This document shows positions 1 through 8,308 of a stretch of 64,000 bases of DNA, piece by piece. Source of the stretch: Bacteroidales bacterium MB20-C3-3. Its GTDB lineage: Bacteria; Bacteroidota; Bacteroidia; Bacteroidales; UBA932. Position 1 is the first letter of the stretch, and each line of letters begins with the position of its first letter. A program made the position numbers and the translations under genes. The stretch lies in contig CP141202.1 in NCBI GenBank assembly GCA_035609245.1, positions 2,170,001 to 2,234,000 of the forward strand. Direction: 5' to 3'. The notes below the pieces were generated by a model. That model ran no database searches and had not been told where the DNA came from. It worked only from the letters and a program-made list of their open reading frames with translations.

Positions 1-440
1 AAATCATCCCGGGGACTGCTTCAAAGATGGCCTCCATAATCATGTTGTTACGCATCAGTGATTCGGCATCCTTTTTCCTTTCAGATATGTCCCTTGTAAT
101 AAAAATAAACCCTGAAATTTCTCCCTCAATATCTCTGATGACATTGTTATTTATCTCAAGGTTGAAACTCTCCCCATCAACTCTTACTCCTGTGTACTCC
201 TTTGCACCTCCGTTGTCTCCCCGGAGCATCATGGCAATGCATTCGTAAACAAGCTCATGCTCCTTAACATCAATAAAATTTAATACATTCAAACCCTCAA
301 CCTCTGAATGGCATTTAAATCCAAACATATTTACTGCACTTTGTGATGCTCTCACAACTAAACCTTTAAGGTCTGTGACAACAATACCATCCGGAGATGC
401 CTCTAGAATTGAGAGGTTTAAGAAAGAGTCGTTAATCATT
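1..440 (-). CDS. PAS-domain sensor protein, N-terminal part
   Basis: The gene starts with ATG at 440 on the minus strand and runs off the left edge, so only about 146 residues are visible. They form one PAS/PAC domain: residues near 13-25 read SPDGIVVTD, and the PAC end reads FITRDISERK, followed by what looks like the start of a second PAS (EAIFEAVPG). Such tandem PAS domains usually precede a histidine kinase or diguanylate cyclase, but the output domain lies outside the window. The next gene to the right, also on the minus strand, starts 61 bases upstream and is unrelated. PAS assignment is firm; the full function is unknown. Confidence 0.8.
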
Positions 441-500
441 TAGGTAAAGAGATGGGTATTCTATTCCAAATATAACAAAAATAAAGATAGATAGTATACG

Positions 501-1382
501 CTATTTGCCAGTTGTTTGTCTCCAGAACTCCTTCTGCAGGTGCATTGTTGCATTGTCCTCCTTAACGGTTTTTATGACGCGGCTTAGTTGCTCGATTCTC
601 TGCTCAATTATGACTTTTCCCAGCTCCTCAGTGGCACCTGTAGCATCTCCTGCATAGTGATTAGGGTATTTTGAATACCACCATATTGCTGTATAGGCAT
701 TTGGAAGAGTAAGTCTGTTTTTGTCCGCTCCCGATTCATCTCCGGCACGTTCCATCTTTACCAGATCCGGCCTCACTACCAGCATTGTGGCACTCTCCCC
801 CTCGTCGGCATGACCACCGGTAGTGCTTTTTCTCATAGAGGCGATGGTTTTCTGAGTATCGGCATCAACAGATGGGGTAAAGAGATAGACCGAATACTCC
901 CTCTCCTTTGCCAGCTGTGTCTGGCAGAAATACTGCAAAAAATATGTGTTTCCGCCGTGGCCATTTACAAATATTATCTTTTTGAATCCGTTTCTGGAGA
1001 TCTCCATACATGTCTCCTCCAGCATTTTGTACAACATATCCGGACTGTAGGCAATTGTTCCCGGCTGGTGCATAGCCTCATAAATCTGCCCCGCAAAATA
1101 GAATGGGAAAACTACTGCGTACTCCTTTCCCGCAGCTTGCAGCGATGTATGCCTGGATGTGAAAACATCGGTCCCCAACGGCAGATGCTGCCCATGCTTC
1201 TCAATCACACCCATAGGCACAATACAAACCCCCTCACTTCTCTCAACCGCATATCTGAACTCAGCCGATGTAAGCTCCTCCCAGGCGGATGAGAGATTTT
1301 GAGCACTCATTTTTGTAGCGGAAATTAAAACTATACAGAATGAAAGTGTTAAAATGCGCAGATTTAGAACTGAAGTTTTCAT
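501..1382 (-). CDS. Secreted creatininase-family amidohydrolase
   Basis: 293 residues. An N-terminal signal peptide (about residues 1-27, ending SATKMSAQ) precedes a creatininase fold (PF02633 type). The metal ligands can be seen: E and H in GVIEKHGQHLPLGTD near 58-72, the NGHGGN motif near 140, and H/E in GGHADEGESATM near 190. Family members are metal-dependent amidohydrolases acting on creatinine, formamides or other cyclic amides. The cytosolic enzymes are about 240-260 residues, so the extra length here is the signal peptide and a C-terminal tail. No neighbour points to a substrate. The family call is strong; the reaction is not known. Confidence 0.85.
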   Translation of the reverse strand: MKTSVLNLRILTLSFCIVLISATKMSAQNLSSAWEELTSAEFRYAVERSEGVCIVPMGVIEKHGQHLPLGTDVFTSRHTSLQAAGKEYAVVFPFYFAGQIYEAMHQPGTIAYSPDMLYKMLEETCMEISRNGFKKIIFVNGHGGNTYFLQYFCQTQLAKEREYSVYLFTPSVDADTQKTIASMRKSTTGGHADEGESATMLVVRPDLVKMERAGDESGADKNRLTLPNAYTAIWWYSKYPNHYAGDATGATEELGKVIIEQRIEQLSRVIKTVKEDNATMHLQKEFWRQTTGK

Positions 1383-1508
1383 AGTAGGTGGATTTAGGTT
1401 TATGTGAGGTCTACAAATTTAGTAAAAATCATTACATCCTGCCGCGTCTGCTGCCACATCCTGCTTCAGTCTGCTGTGGCATCCTTCCCCAGTGTACTGC
1501 TGTCCCCT

Positions 1509-1902
1509 ACCTGAATCACCCGCAGCCCCTCCGGAACTTTTCCTCCTCGCTCACTTCGTTCGCTGTGGCGGATGTTCCTTCGCTCAAAGACCTGCTCCTC
1601 ATCCCTACCTGAATCACCCGCAGCCCCTCTGGAACTTTTCCTCCTCGCTCTCTTCGTTCGCTGTGGCGGAGGTTCCTTCGTGTCTCGGTTGATTCAGGTA
1701 GGGACATGACAGATAAACCGGCCGGGAACCGGCCGTGTAAACTGCGGAGCACCTTATATACTTGGCGGGAGGTTTGACAGGGATATTTGCTTATCTAACA
1801 GGTAGTTAGGTGTTTAAAAATTGGTTTTTTAAAAACTTTTTCAAAAAGCAATTTGCAATTGCTTCTTTTTTAAGCACATAAACGAATATCCCTGTCAACC
1901 TA
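1509..1902. repeat. Composite dispersed intergenic repeat, copy 1
   Basis: Three modules lie in a row. Module D (about 1509-1702) has two tandem units beginning CCTACCTGAATCACCCGCAG. Module E (about 1703-1775) has an ACCGGCCGGGAACCGGCCGT hairpin followed by AAACTGCGGAGCACCTT. Module C (1776-1902) is an AT-rich unit with inverted ends TTGACAGGGATATT and AATATCCCTGTCAA. Related copies are at 11246-11451 (D, short E, half of C), 17740-18003 (E and D, reversed) and 51505-51710 (C and E, reversed). Open frames across it are not believable genes. It fills most of the gap between the creatininase gene and the IS3 element. Confidence 0.8.
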
Positions 1903-1993
1903 CCCGCCCGCCCGGCCTGAGTTGGCCATTCGGCAGTTGATTTTTGCGAAACCCGTGCGGTTCTAAGTCTCAGATTATCAATGTATAGACAAC

Positions 1994-2020
1994 CCACCTG
2001 TCAGGTGACCTGACAGGTGG
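1994..2020. repeat. Perfect 13-bp-arm palindrome
   Basis: CCACCTGTCAGGT, one central G, then the exact reverse complement. There is no T-run, so it is not a standard terminator. It belongs to sequence next to the composite repeat, and a weaker version sits near 51750. Confidence 0.75.
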
Positions 2021-2110
2021 ATTGCTTATGTTTAGGTAATCAGTGTGTTACAGCGGTGTGGGTATATAGTGTGCCGTCCTGAAATAGGTTGACTCAAAAA
2101 CTCAATTTTT

Positions 2111-2548
2111 ATGAAAAAATTTACAGTCGAGGATGAGCAATCAATTTTTCAGAGAAAGCTCGAACAATTTCAACGCAGGATAGTCTCTGCAGTAGAGCAC
2201 AAACGGATGACAATGCGAGATGTGATCCAGAAGTACAACATCAAAGATGAAGAGACGATATTACAATGGATGAGAAAATATGGTATTTTTAATCCTGATT
2301 ACACAATCATTCATACCATGAAAAATGCCGGTGATCCCAGTAATGTCAAGCGTTTGAAAGATCAGCTCAAGGCTAAGGAAGATGAGAACGAGCGGATGCG
2401 AAAGGAGATATTTCTTCTCAAGCAAAAGGGTATTATGTTCGACGCTATCGTGCAGGTAGTCAAAGAAGATTACAACATTGACCTGTTAAAAAAAGTTATG
2501 CCCGGGCAGTCGACACCTACATCTCCAAAGGGGGACAAGGAGGAATAG
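2111..2548 (+). CDS. IS3-family transposase OrfA
   Basis: 145 residues with an N-terminal helix-turn-helix (VIQKYNIKDEETILQWMRKYG near 40-60) and a leucine-rich coiled coil (about 78-105, LKDQLKAKEDENERMRKEI). In IS3 elements OrfA binds the terminal repeats and is fused to OrfB by -1 ribosomal frameshifting. Here OrfB lies in the -1 frame, and a possible slippery heptamer A AAG GGG is present at 2527-2533, just before the OrfA stop. It is slightly longer than most OrfA proteins of the family. The start follows the left terminal repeat by 16 bases. Confidence 0.9.
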   Translation: MKKFTVEDEQSIFQRKLEQFQRRIVSAVEHKRMTMRDVIQKYNIKDEETILQWMRKYGIFNPDYTIIHTMKNAGDPSNVKRLKDQLKAKEDENERMRKEIFLLKQKGIMFDAIVQVVKEDYNIDLLKKVMPGQSTPTSPKGDKEE

Positions 2549-3405
2549 TTTTTGGGTGCAGATTACTCGGGAAAACAAAACAAGCCTATTATAAACACAA
2601 GAAAAGTCTGAAGACAAAGAAGGTTCAGGCCTTCGTAGCGATATCGCTGGTTAAAAGCCAGCGGGAGTCATTACCACGAATAGGAACAAAGAAGCTACAC
2701 CACATGCTTTCTCAACCATTAAAAGAAATCAAAATTGGAAGAGATAAGCTGAACGAGATTATTAAGGCCAACGGGATGTTGGTTCCTCCTCTAAGGCAAT
2801 ACAAAATAACAACAAACTCAAGACATCACTTTCCAAAATACAAGGATCTTGTTACCGGAACCAGAATTTTTCAACCAGAACAGGTGTGGGTTGGAGATAT
2901 AACATACATCAATGCAAAGGATAAATACTACTACCTGTCAATGATTACTGACGCTTATTCGAAGAAGATTATGGGCTATTGCATTGATGAAAATATGAAT
3001 GTAGAGTTAGTTATCAAGGCACTGGCAATGGCTTTTAATAACAGACAATATCAGACCAAGCTCACCCATCATACAGACCGGGGGTCTCAATATTGCTGCA
3101 AAGCATACCAGGAAAAATTAAGAAGAATGAGTGTCATTACAAGTATGACTGAAAACAGCGACCCTTATACCAATGCAATCGCAGAGAGAGTTAACGGGAT
3201 AATCAAACATGAGTTCCTCATTGATGGCCAGCATCACTCTTTGCTTGAGTTAAAACTACTACTTGCTCAAGCAGTCCATTCTTATAACCACCTCAGACCT
3301 CACTTATCATGTCACATGTTAACACCAGACAACATGCACAATCAGAGACAATTAAGAAGGATAGAGTATCGAAACAAATTCCTAAACAAAAAAATCAAAG
3401 TCTGA
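2527..3405 (+). CDS. IS3-family transposase OrfB (DDE integrase), made by -1 frameshift
   Basis: The frame is open from before 2527 to 3405. Its first part (GCRLLGKTKQAYYKHKKS) is typical IS3 OrfB sequence and lacks an early ATG; the first ATG is at 2704, well inside the conserved region. The catalytic triad is intact: D in VWVGDITYINA, D in HTDRGSQY, E in NAIAERVNGIIKHEF. It should be translated as an OrfA-OrfB fusion. The frameshift site is inferred from reading frames only; the 2704 start would give a protein lacking the N-terminal DNA-binding part. Confidence 0.88.
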   Translation, partial: KGGQGGIVFGCRLLGKTKQAYYKHKKSLKTKKVQAFVAISLVKSQRESLPRIGTKKLHHMLSQPLKEIKIGRDKLNEIIKANGMLVPPLRQYKITTNSRHHFPKYKDLVTGTRIFQPEQVWVGDITYINAKDKYYYLSMITDAYSKKIMGYCIDENMNVELVIKALAMAFNNRQYQTKLTHHTDRGSQYCCKAYQEKLRRMSVITSMTENSDPYTNAIAERVNGIIKHEFLIDGQHHSLLELKLLLAQAVHSYNHLRPHLSCHMLTPDNMHNQRQLRRIEYRNKFLNKKIKV

Positions 3406-3536
3406 ATGAACTCGTTTACTTATATTTGTTAAAATCAGTCAACCTATTTCAGGACGGCACATAGTTTACTTCTGATCTTTGATATGGGAAACTTTAGGTC
3501 AAACCAATTCTGCTGCGGAACGGAGGCGGCGAATAG

Positions 3537-3737
3537 AGTTACCGTTATAATTACGATTCATACAGCCGCCTGACGGATGGCATACACAGCGGTTCAAACA
3601 ACGAACAGGGGATAACCTACGACTCCAATGGTAACATAACCGCCCTAACCAGAACAGGGATACAACCTGCAGCAATGACATACAGCTACTCTGTAGCTCT
3701 TGCCTCAGAGGAAAAGTGTCAAACAATTGATAAATAA
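3537..3737 (+). pseudogene. RHS/YD-repeat protein remnant
   Basis: The frame reads YRYNYDSYSRLTDG then GITYDSNGNITALTRTG and MTYSYS, which is the characteristic YD/RHS repeat pattern. An in-frame stop sits just upstream at 3534-3536, and no RHS core precedes it, so only about 55 residues of one repeat block survive. The frame continues into the 106-base palindromic element and ends at its internal TAA (3735-3737), adding ASEEKCQTIDK. RHS proteins are large secreted or surface toxins; this is a decayed fragment. Confidence 0.7.
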
Positions 3738-3807
3738 AGTATTGTGGAAAATTGTAAAAAACTACATGTGACAGATTCTTAAGTGTTTGACACTTTTCCT
3801 CTGAGGC
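3702..3807. repeat. 106-bp palindromic element, family A copy 1
   Basis: Arms of 23 bases are perfectly complementary: the left begins GCCTCAGAGGAAAAGTGTC and the right (3785-3807) ends CTTTTCCTCTGAGGC. The 60-base AT-rich centre begins with a TGATAAATAA motif that holds several stop codons. It closes the RHS remnant frame and lies about 100 bases before the SPFH gene. Five further full-length copies are in the window, all exactly 106 bases. Confidence 0.92.
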
Positions 3808-3908
3808 GAGAGGAGGCGAGATGCGGCCTAGAGACAAAGCGAGAGTAATTGTGTCTGTTTTTTCCGTACCTTTCGTTTCTAATATAAATTCACAAAACAA
3901 TTTCTACA

Positions 3909-4796
3909 ATGAACTACTGGTATTTTATTATTCCCATTGTGCTGCTGATACTTGCAGCCGGGATCAGGATCGTCAGGCCTACTCAGAGGGGGCTTATTGA
4001 GAGACTTGGTAAATACAACAGGTTTGCAATGCCTGGTTTTCACTGGATAATTCCAATAATTGACAGAATATATGTGGTAAATGTGACAGAACAGATGGTG
4101 GATGCGGAGCCACAGGAGATCATTACCAATGATAACCTGAATGCAAGCGTGGATGCTCAGGTCTATTTCAGGGTTAAGTCTGATGAGGAGAGCGTTAAGG
4201 GCTCAATCTATAATGTTAACAACTTTAAGTGGCAGATCGTTAACCTGGCAAGGACTACATTGCGTAATATAATCGGTACACTTACACTTAAATCGGCAAA
4301 CAGCGAGAGGGGTAAAATCAATGCTGAGCTATACAAGACTTTGCATACTGAGACAAAGGACTGGGGTATTGAGATAGTAAGAACTGAACTTAAGCAGATT
4401 GACCCGCCAAAGGATGTTCAGGAGACTATGAACAAGGTTGTTAAGGCCGAGAATGAGAAGATTGCCGCAGTAGATTCGGCTACGGCTGCCGAGACTGTTG
4501 CCGATGGTATCAAGAGGGCAAAGATTAAAGAGGCAGAGGGGGTTAAGCAATCAAAAATTCTTAATGCCGAGGGTGACGCTGAAGCAATCAGGCTGGTTAA
4601 CGAAGCTGCGGATAAATATTTTGTGGGGAATGCTCAGTTGTTGAAAAAACTGGAGACACTTGAGGCTTCCCTTGAGAAAAACTCAAAAATTATTATCCCT
4701 GCAGGCTCTGAGATAGTGAATGTTATTGGTGAGATGGCCGGTGTTTTACCACTTGAGAGGAGAGAAAACGCTCCGGAGAAGCGAGAAAAAAGATAA
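3909..4796 (+). CDS. SPFH/Band 7 (stomatin-like) membrane protein
   Basis: 295 residues. One N-terminal membrane helix (about 4-22, WYFIIPIVLLILAAGIRIV) is followed by the SPFH domain (about 25-190: RPTQRGLIERLGKYN, PGFHWIIPIIDRIY, VDAQVYFRV) and an Ala/Glu-rich helical region (VVKAENEKIAAVDSATAAE). This order matches the QmcA/stomatin branch. Such proteins form oligomeric rings in membrane microdomains and often work with NfeD or a protease, but no NfeD gene is adjacent. The basic tail is ENAPEKREKR. It is followed 40 bases later by a flavoenzyme gene on the same strand. Confidence 0.9.
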   Translation: MNYWYFIIPIVLLILAAGIRIVRPTQRGLIERLGKYNRFAMPGFHWIIPIIDRIYVVNVTEQMVDAEPQEIITNDNLNASVDAQVYFRVKSDEESVKGSIYNVNNFKWQIVNLARTTLRNIIGTLTLKSANSERGKINAELYKTLHTETKDWGIEIVRTELKQIDPPKDVQETMNKVVKAENEKIAAVDSATAAETVADGIKRAKIKEAEGVKQSKILNAEGDAEAIRLVNEAADKYFVGNAQLLKKLETLEASLEKNSKIIIPAGSEIVNVIGEMAGVLPLERRENAPEKREKR

Positions 4797-4836
4797 AGTG
4801 TAATTATTTTGCACTATCTTGCCGGGAAAAAATTGA

Positions 4837-5910
4837 ATGAACAATTTCTCTATTGGTAACCTTAATTTGTCTGTCCCTATAGTGCAGGGAGGAATGGGTG
4901 TTGGTATTTCTTTGAATGGTCTGGCAGCTGCTGTGGCGAACGAAGGTGGCGTGGGTGTAATTTCATGTGCCGGAATAGGGCTTCTCTATAAACAGATGTC
5001 AAAAGATTTTGCTGAGGCTTCAATACTTGGACTCAGAGAAGAACTCAGACTCGCTAAAGAGAAGGCAAAAGGGGTCATCGGTGTAAATATAATGGTGGCA
5101 CTTACAAATTTTGCCGATATGGTAAAGACTGCAATCGCCTCCAAGGCCGATGTGATTTTTTCCGGTGCCGGGCTTCCGCTCGATCTCCCTTCATTTCTCA
5201 CGAAAGACTCACAGACAAAGCTGGTTCCCATTGTCTCCTCAGCAAGGGCTGCACTCATTATTTGCGAGAAATGGATTAAAAACTACAACTATATTCCGGA
5301 CGCTATAGTTCTTGAGGGACCTAAAGCTGGCGGACACTTGGGTTACAAAGAGAATCAGATTACTGACGAGAACTACTCACTGGAGCATCTGCTTCCTGAA
5401 TTGGTTCAAACAATTAAGGTTGTGGAGGAGCAAAATAACTGCAAGATTCCTATTATTGCCGGTGGCGGAATATACGATGGAGAGGGGATGAAGAGAATCC
5501 TGGACATGGGTGCATCGGCAGTACAGATGGGCTCCATATTTGTTACAACTGAGGAGTGCGACGCCTCCACTGCTTTTAAAGAGGCATACATAAACGCAAC
5601 TGAACAAGATGTTGAGATTATCAAAAGCCCGGTAGGTATGCCCGGCCGCGCCATCTTCAGCAAATTTATCCAGAGCGTGAAGGAGGGCCACGAAAAACCA
5701 AACGGCTGCCCTTACCACTGCATCAGAACATGCGACTACACAAAAAGTCCGTACTGCATCATAAAAGCTCTTTACAACGCTTACAAAGGAAACTTCTCAA
5801 AAGGGTACGCCTTTGCCGGCAGCAATGCCTTTAAGGCCGACAAAATCGTCACTGTCAAGGAGACCATCCGCAACCTGATGGAGGGTTTCCGTAAGGCATC
5901 GGCGGTGTAG
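4837..5910 (+). CDS. Nitronate monooxygenase / FabK-like flavoprotein
   Basis: 357 residues with a TIM-barrel NMO/2-nitropropane dioxygenase signature: GGMGVGISLNGLAAAVANEG near 20, an FMN-binding GPKAGGHLGY near 160, and IIAGGGIYDGEGM with GASAVQMGSIFV near 210-240. The C-terminal part has a Cys cluster (CPYHCIRTC, then YCI) that is often found in NMO-like proteins of anaerobes. These enzymes oxidise nitronates or reduce enoyl-ACP; the sequence does not separate the two. It starts with ATG 40 bases after the SPFH gene and may be co-transcribed with it. Confidence 0.88.
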   Translation: MNNFSIGNLNLSVPIVQGGMGVGISLNGLAAAVANEGGVGVISCAGIGLLYKQMSKDFAEASILGLREELRLAKEKAKGVIGVNIMVALTNFADMVKTAIASKADVIFSGAGLPLDLPSFLTKDSQTKLVPIVSSARAALIICEKWIKNYNYIPDAIVLEGPKAGGHLGYKENQITDENYSLEHLLPELVQTIKVVEEQNNCKIPIIAGGGIYDGEGMKRILDMGASAVQMGSIFVTTEECDASTAFKEAYINATEQDVEIIKSPVGMPGRAIFSKFIQSVKEGHEKPNGCPYHCIRTCDYTKSPYCIIKALYNAYKGNFSKGYAFAGSNAFKADKIVTVKETIRNLMEGFRKASAV

Positions 5911-5944
5911 ATTTCTATTTATAAACGACATAATTTACACTTTT

Positions 5945-6044
5945 ATTTGCTGACTATCAAGGCTTTCTGATACACCTCCCCGTTACACGGGGGCCCCTCC
6001 CTCCTCGGGCGCGAGGTATCTGAAAGCCTTGATAGTCAGCAAAT
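5945..6044. repeat. 100-bp long palindrome with 29-bp arms
   Basis: The left arm starts ATTTGCTGACTATCAAGG; the right arm is its reverse complement ending at 6044, with one mismatch in 29. The roughly 42-base centre is GC-rich and holds a run of Cs and Gs. It sits between convergent genes (NMO ends at 5910, sterol-reductase homologue ends at 6105), so it could act as a bidirectional terminator, but its size and stem suggest a mobile palindromic unit. No second copy was noticed in the window. Confidence 0.8.
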
Positions 6045-6049
6045 GATTT

Positions 6050-6072
6050 ACCTCAGGGGTAAATGGCCAAAC
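6050..6072. repeat. Solitary left arm of the family B palindromic element
   Basis: ACCTCAGGGGTAAATGGCC plus AAAC, identical to an arm of the complete 106-bp family B element at 45401-45506 (right arm, reverse complement). No partner arm is found about 106 bases away. It lies directly after the 100-bp palindrome. Confidence 0.75.
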
Positions 6073-6104
6073 GGCAGATAGTCAAGAGTATGATGTGCGG
6101 GTGG

Positions 6105-7184
6105 CTAATATACAAACGGAATAATTCTGTATTTAACCCTCTTTTTGTATTCGGTCCAGAGCTCACCGTATTTAGCGGCGCAACGGCGGTCATCATCCCA
6201 TTCGCGGGTGAAGAGGAGAATTACATAGTAGAGTGGATATAGCCAGGGCCAGCCGATCTCAGGATAACCGGTTGCCAAAACAATACCTGAGGCCATAAGA
6301 ATCTCTCCCAAGTAGTTAATATGTCTGGAGGCACCCCAGAAGCCATTTACAAGGAGGATGTTTTTGCCATCAGTTATGCTTTCAGGTTTAATCCATAAAA
6401 ATCTCTTGTCAGGATCTTTCTTGAAGTGGTATTTCTGCATATTTGCTCCTCTTGCAAGTCCCCAGCCGGTTAAGAAAATTATGACAGGAAGAATGTAGTA
6501 CAGTGAAGAGAGTCCGGGATCAGGCAGATGGACTGTTGACCAGAGCGGAATAGTGTAGAAGAATGGATAGAAGACCAGACATCCCCATCCAAGTTTGAAT
6601 CCCACCCGCTCAGCAAATATATCATAAGTGTAGAGGTGTACCCTTTCAAAAAACATATACTCGGTGACAAACCATGTGAGCAGGAGAGTGGCGATAAGAA
6701 TTCCGGGAGATGATAGTTCGCCAAAGGTTATGTTTTGGTGTGCGGCAAAGCTCAGAACATTCAGTTCCAGTAAAACAGCTCCAACCATATAGAGCCACAT
6801 TTTAATATCTATTCTGCCTCTGTTTAAGGAGATGTTTTCGGCTCTGCCAAGAAAGATATCTGCAAGCAGATTTTTCCTAACCGGTTTATAACGAAAAACG
6901 ACAACTGCCGAGAAAATCAATCCAAGCAAACAGGCACCTGCTAGTCCCTCCCATCTGTGAAGGTAAAGCCAGTTGTAAGGAAGGTCTCCGTAGTTGCCCA
7001 GAGAAAACCATATTGCTGCCGAGATTGCAAGAACAATCAGACCGTTAAGTCTGTAAATAACCTTTTCATCGCTTCCGGGACGGGTGATATATCCCTTAAT
7101 CCACCTTGCCGGCAATACAACATGAAGAAATGTAATCCCGGCTATGATTATAAGCGGTGCCAAAAATCCCCATAGTGAGTTCAT
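6105..7184 (-). CDS. ERG4/ERG24-type sterol reductase homologue (membrane protein)
   Basis: 359 residues with about eight to ten membrane helices. The C-terminal half carries both signatures of the sterol C14/C24-reductase and lamin-B-receptor family: LLVNGFWGASRHINYLGE near 275-292, and DDDRRCAAKYGELWTEYK followed by YRIIPFVY at the C-terminus. Eukaryotic members use NADPH to reduce the sterol delta-14 or delta-24 double bond; bacterial members are sporadic. The window holds no sterol or hopanoid genes, so the substrate is unknown. Its start overlaps the stop of the upstream kinase gene by 4 bases (ATGA), so it is translationally coupled to a signalling operon. Confidence 0.87.
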   Translation of the reverse strand: MNSLWGFLAPLIIIAGITFLHVVLPARWIKGYITRPGSDEKVIYRLNGLIVLAISAAIWFSLGNYGDLPYNWLYLHRWEGLAGACLLGLIFSAVVVFRYKPVRKNLLADIFLGRAENISLNRGRIDIKMWLYMVGAVLLELNVLSFAAHQNITFGELSSPGILIATLLLTWFVTEYMFFERVHLYTYDIFAERVGFKLGWGCLVFYPFFYTIPLWSTVHLPDPGLSSLYYILPVIIFLTGWGLARGANMQKYHFKKDPDKRFLWIKPESITDGKNILLVNGFWGASRHINYLGEILMASGIVLATGYPEIGWPWLYPLYYVILLFTREWDDDRRCAAKYGELWTEYKKRVKYRIIPFVY

Positions 7185-8308
7185 AGCTTTGGTATTGTAA
7201 ATATAAATGTACTCCCTTTACCCTCTTCACTCTCTACCCAAATCTTCCCTTTATGAGCCTCTGCAAACTCTTTGCAAATCAGTAGTCCAAGTCCGGTCCC
7301 TGATTCATCTTCTGTTCCGCGGGTAGTATGTTGTCCGGCAAGATTCCATAATCTAACCTGATTTTCTGCAGATATTCCTGTTCCACTATCTTTTACAGAT
7401 ATTTTAAAGTTATTTCCGATATCTTCCAGTGATGTGACAATTTTACCCCCTCTGTACGAGAATTTTATTGCATTTGAAAGGAGGTTCCTCATTATAGTCT
7501 TGATCATATTTGGATCTGCAAAGATTTCAGCGTTTTCAGCTGCAGAGAGTTCTATCTCAATCTCCTTCTCCTCTGCCATACCTTTTACAGCACCTCTGAC
7601 CTCTTCGCATATATCTTTGATCTTGACAGTTTGGGGTTTGCATTCAAGTTTGCCTCTTTGAGCCTTTGACCAGGTTAGAAGATCCTCTAAAAGAGCAAAT
7701 GTTTGCCTGCTTGAATCTCTCATCATTGTCAGCTGCTCCTCAATCTCTTCCTGCTCCATATCCCTGAAGTTTTCAATCAGAAATTCCGAGAAGCCCAGCA
7801 GGGCGTTAAATGGGTTTTTAAGGTCGTGGGCCAGTATTGAGAAAAATTTATCTTTAGCAGCATTAGCCTCCTCCAGGAGAGACTTCTCTTTAACCAGCTG
7901 TCTCTGAAGTTTATTAATCTCTGAATTCAGATTATAGAGTAGTTTGTTCTGTTCGAGTAGTTGCTGAGTCTCTACCCCTCCAATAAATAGTATCTCATCA
8001 CCTTTTTTGTAAAACCTTCCAAGTAGTGAGATGTTCTCTGTGTCAAAGCTCCCAAGAGTAACATAGCCATTATAGACCAAAGATTCGTCAGTCCTGTTGC
8101 TGACAATTCTTGAGAAGGGGGGATTAAGAAAATTTGCGGCAGGAGATAAAGAGGATCTAAAAGTTTTTTTAATTGTTTTATTGGCAAAGATGAGCTCCCC
8201 GCTCTCTTTGAAAAGGGCAATATAGATTGAGGGGCTCTCTGCAATTGATAGTTTGAACTCCTCTCTCCACTGCGTAAGGATTGTGCTAATTAGACCTATC
8301 TTTCTCAT
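7181..8308 (-). CDS. Sensor histidine kinase
   Basis: 375 residues, no membrane helix. An N-terminal PAS-like region (about 20-120) leads to a coiled coil (about 120-150), the HisKA dimerisation domain with the phospho-accepting H in FSILAHDLKNPFNALLGF near 160, and a HATPase domain with the N box (MRNLLSNAIKFS), G1 (VKDSGTGI) and G2 (ESGTGLGLLICKEF). The start lies 23 bases inside the upstream B12-protein gene and the stop overlaps the downstream reductase gene by 4 bases. No response regulator gene is nearby. The arrangement suggests the B12 protein supplies the input. Confidence 0.9.
   Translation of the reverse strand: MRKIGLISTILTQWREEFKLSIAESPSIYIALFKESGELIFANKTIKKTFRSSLSPAANFLNPPFSRIVSNRTDESLVYNGYVTLGSFDTENISLLGRFYKKGDEILFIGGVETQQLLEQNKLLYNLNSEINKLQRQLVKEKSLLEEANAAKDKFFSILAHDLKNPFNALLGFSEFLIENFRDMEQEEIEEQLTMMRDSSRQTFALLEDLLTWSKAQRGKLECKPQTVKIKDICEEVRGAVKGMAEEKEIEIELSAAENAEIFADPNMIKTIMRNLLSNAIKFSYRGGKIVTSLEDIGNNFKISVKDSGTGISAENQVRLWNLAGQHTTRGTEDESGTGLGLLICKEFAEAHKGKIWVESEEGKGSTFIFTIPKL

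Larger units (their letters stand above)
2071..3460 (+). mobile_element. Intact IS3-family insertion sequence
   Basis: Perfect 24-base terminal inverted repeats, beginning GTGCCGTCCTGAAATAGG at 2071-2094 and ending at 3437-3460, enclose two overlapping transposase frames. A 5-base direct repeat ATAGT flanks the element at 2066-2070 and 3461-3465, which is the target duplication. Length 1390 bases. The perfect ends and target duplication suggest a recent insertion. It landed in a dispersed-repeat region: sequence on both sides (GTTACAGC before, GGGAAACTTTAGGTCAA after) recurs together at 51800-51890 without the element. Confidence 0.95.

Noticed and set aside
810-1292. A 160-codon plus-strand frame inside the creatininase gene
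   Set aside because: Antisense shadow; the minus-strand frame has a signal peptide and intact catalytic motifs.
1388-1752. Short open frames in 1388-1752 and again in 11223-11453
   Set aside because: They fall within the dispersed composite repeat, recur with it and have no protein-like pattern of change.
3499-3900. A 133-codon minus-strand frame containing FDTFPLRQ and SEEKCQT
   Set aside because: It runs through both arms of a 106-bp palindrome and the antisense of the RHS remnant.
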